Origin: Coleophoma eucalyptorum
Taxonomy: Eukaryota > Ascomycota > Leotiomycetes > Helotiales > Dermateaceae
Assembly: GCA_026120035.1 (NCBI GenBank)
Contig: JALRME010000041.1
Location: 186,001 to 250,000 of the forward strand
Length of the DNA: 64,000 nucleotides
Direction: 5' to 3'
The notes below the pieces were generated by a model, which did not search any database, had not been told where the DNA came from, and was given only the letters and a program-made list of their open reading frames with translations. The position numbers and the translations under genes were made by a program. This document shows, in pieces, positions 62,666 to 64,000 of the stretch (positions within the stretch are counted from its first letter, which is position 1; each line of letters opens with the position of its first letter).

Positions 62666-63219
62666 TTCCTACTCAATTTGTATAAGTAATTGACTAGGGA
62701 TTGTTGTATTATTTATTACTGGCCTTACATATTTTTTATCTTTTTTTCGAAATTTTATTTCTCTTCCAGTATATATATCTTAGTAGAAGTCACGAGGCCA
62801 TTCTTAGAACGCGACGACTACGTGTTGCGCAACCTTACCCTTGTATACAATGAAGAAATAATATCATTTTCTAAATTTGACGAGTTTCGACTATTGATGG
62901 ATTGCTCCCTGGGCTGCTGTTCCTTATTTGGCTAAGTCCACATGCTGTAACTTTTGAAAGTACAATGTTCATACTTAACAACCATTGTGTCCCTGTAGAG
63001 TCACCGTCTTTCCCCTGTTCAATTTAGCAGGCTGACTGATTTAACACCCGCAGCAACTTTGTGTGAGGGAACATTCTACTTGTATTTCGCTGAGCTCTTG
63101 ACCCCCTCTTCCTTGCTGCCATTAAATCTGGGTAGACACTCCGTGTAGTGCAAAAGCATCTACTGTTAATATGTTTCATTTTGACGGTCGGGCATCTCAT
63201 TCAGGCCGAGAACCAGTAT
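62666..63219. other. Intergenic, AT-rich
   Basis: About 550 bp downstream of the membrane-protein gene with no supported gene. The Rossmann GxxxGxG start expected for the following dehydrogenase relic is not found here. Confidence 0.45.
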
Positions 63220-63993
63220 CTCATCCCTCAGTGGCAAAGTGATTCTGGTGACGATGGAATTAGAAAAGAGGAGCCGTATGCCGCACTGAAGCCTTTGGCG
63301 CTTGATCTTCAATCGCTCGAATCAGTCAGGTCCGCCGCCATGACGTTCTGCGATAGATCCGCAGTCCGTCTGGATATCCTGATGCTCTATGTCGGCATCA
63401 TGAACGCGCCGCTTGAGCTGATTTCCGACGGCTACGAACTGCAGTTTGGTACGAACCATGTTGGCCACGCACTACTCGCCAATCTACTGCTCTCGACACT
63501 GCTGAAAACGGCTGAGTATCCAGCTGCCGACACCCGCGTCGTCGCTTTCTTCGGCTTGGGTCCAGTTCTCCCCTTTTAAGGCGGAATCCATTTTGAGGAA
63601 TTCAAGACGAATTGCAATGGCATGCGCTCCTGGACTCGCTACGGCCAAAGTAAGCTGGCCAACGCGCTCTATGCACGAGAGCTGGCAAAGTGATACCCGC
63701 AACTCACGGTCATCGCGGTTCATCCCAGGGTTGTGACGACAAATCACGGTCGCTTTCTCATGAAGAGCTACCCTTGGTTGGAGTCCTTGGACCCGGTTCT
63801 TGAACCGCTGTTCAACGGCCCTGAGATAGGAGCGTGGAACCAGCTGTGGACATCCGCATCGAACGATGTATCTAGTGGGAAGTTTTACTGTCCTATTGCA
63901 GAGAAGAGTAAGGGTGGCGAATAAGTGAAGAATGACGAGCTTGCAGCGACAGACTGTGGGATTGGACCAAAAGAATTAGAAGGCGAGGTCTAA
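63220..63993 (+). pseudogene. Short-chain dehydrogenase/reductase pseudogene
   Basis: Remnant of an NAD(P)-dependent SDR of the retinol-dehydrogenase/WW-oxidoreductase-like fungal group. Recognisable blocks: PLALDLQSLESVRSAA, LDILMLYVGIMNAP (degenerate NNAG), YELQFGTNHVGHALLANLLL, the catalytic YxxxK in SWTRYGQSKLANALYARELA, then HPRVVTTN and GAWNQLWTSASNDVSSGKFY. It is broken several times. In-frame stops lie at 63577-63579 (TAA), 63691-63693 (TGA) and 63922-63924 (TAA). The tail (LWDWTK then KELEGEV) is split between frames around 63950-63980. The N-terminal cofactor-binding TGxxxGxG segment is missing, and the catalytic-Ser block is degraded to FFGLG. No intron placement removes these lesions easily. 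It is GC-richer than its surroundings. Confidence 0.85.
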
Positions 63994-64000
63994 TCGCTTA

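Overview
The window looks like chromosomal DNA from a filamentous ascomycete (Pezizomycotina). The genes carry many short GT-AG introns (about 42-142 nt). Three encode Zn2Cys6 fungal regulators, and families almost confined to fungi are present (DUF3405, fungal rhodopsin-like membrane protein, Rds1-type ferritin-like protein, HET domain). Pogo/Fot1-type and Copia-type mobile-element relics are also present. I cannot name the species. Exon models were built by hand; where exon lengths are quoted as consistent, the exons sum to a multiple of three.

Layout. 0-10 kb: a sugar permease (running off the left edge), two divergently transcribed Zn2Cys6 regulators sharing a 530-bp promoter region, and an 11-exon intracellular GH1 beta-glucosidase. 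Together they suggest a beta-glucoside uptake, hydrolysis and control neighbourhood. 12-24 kb: an intronless bacterial-type haloperoxidase/esterase, a cytochrome P450, a free-standing NRPS-like adenylation enzyme and a 14-TM-type MFS exporter. 24-36 kb: a small secreted protein, a 536-bp pogo-type element with perfect terminal inverted repeats, a RidA-family protein, a third Zn2Cys6 regulator, a second MFS transporter, a nitrilase and a Copia-type LTR relic. The 12-34 kb stretch has the composition of an accessory or secondary-metabolism region, although no complete NRPS/PKS is present.

36-46 kb: a HET-domain fragment, a membrane-anchored multicopper oxidase, a secreted phospholipase C/phosphoesterase and a DUF3405 protein. 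46-53.6 kb: gene-poor and AT-rich, with a second LTR relic in the opposite orientation and a possible eroded gene. 53.6-64 kb: an Ala/Pro-rich ferritin-like (Rds1-type) secreted protein, a heptanucleotide minisatellite, an eroded LaeA-like methyltransferase relic, an intact rhodopsin-domain membrane protein and a clearly dead short-chain dehydrogenase pseudogene.

The most interesting points are the candidate beta-glucoside cluster, the accessory cluster around the orphan adenylation enzyme, P450, RidA-like protein and nitrilase, the very young-looking pogo-derived element, and a GC-AG intron in the beta-glucosidase.
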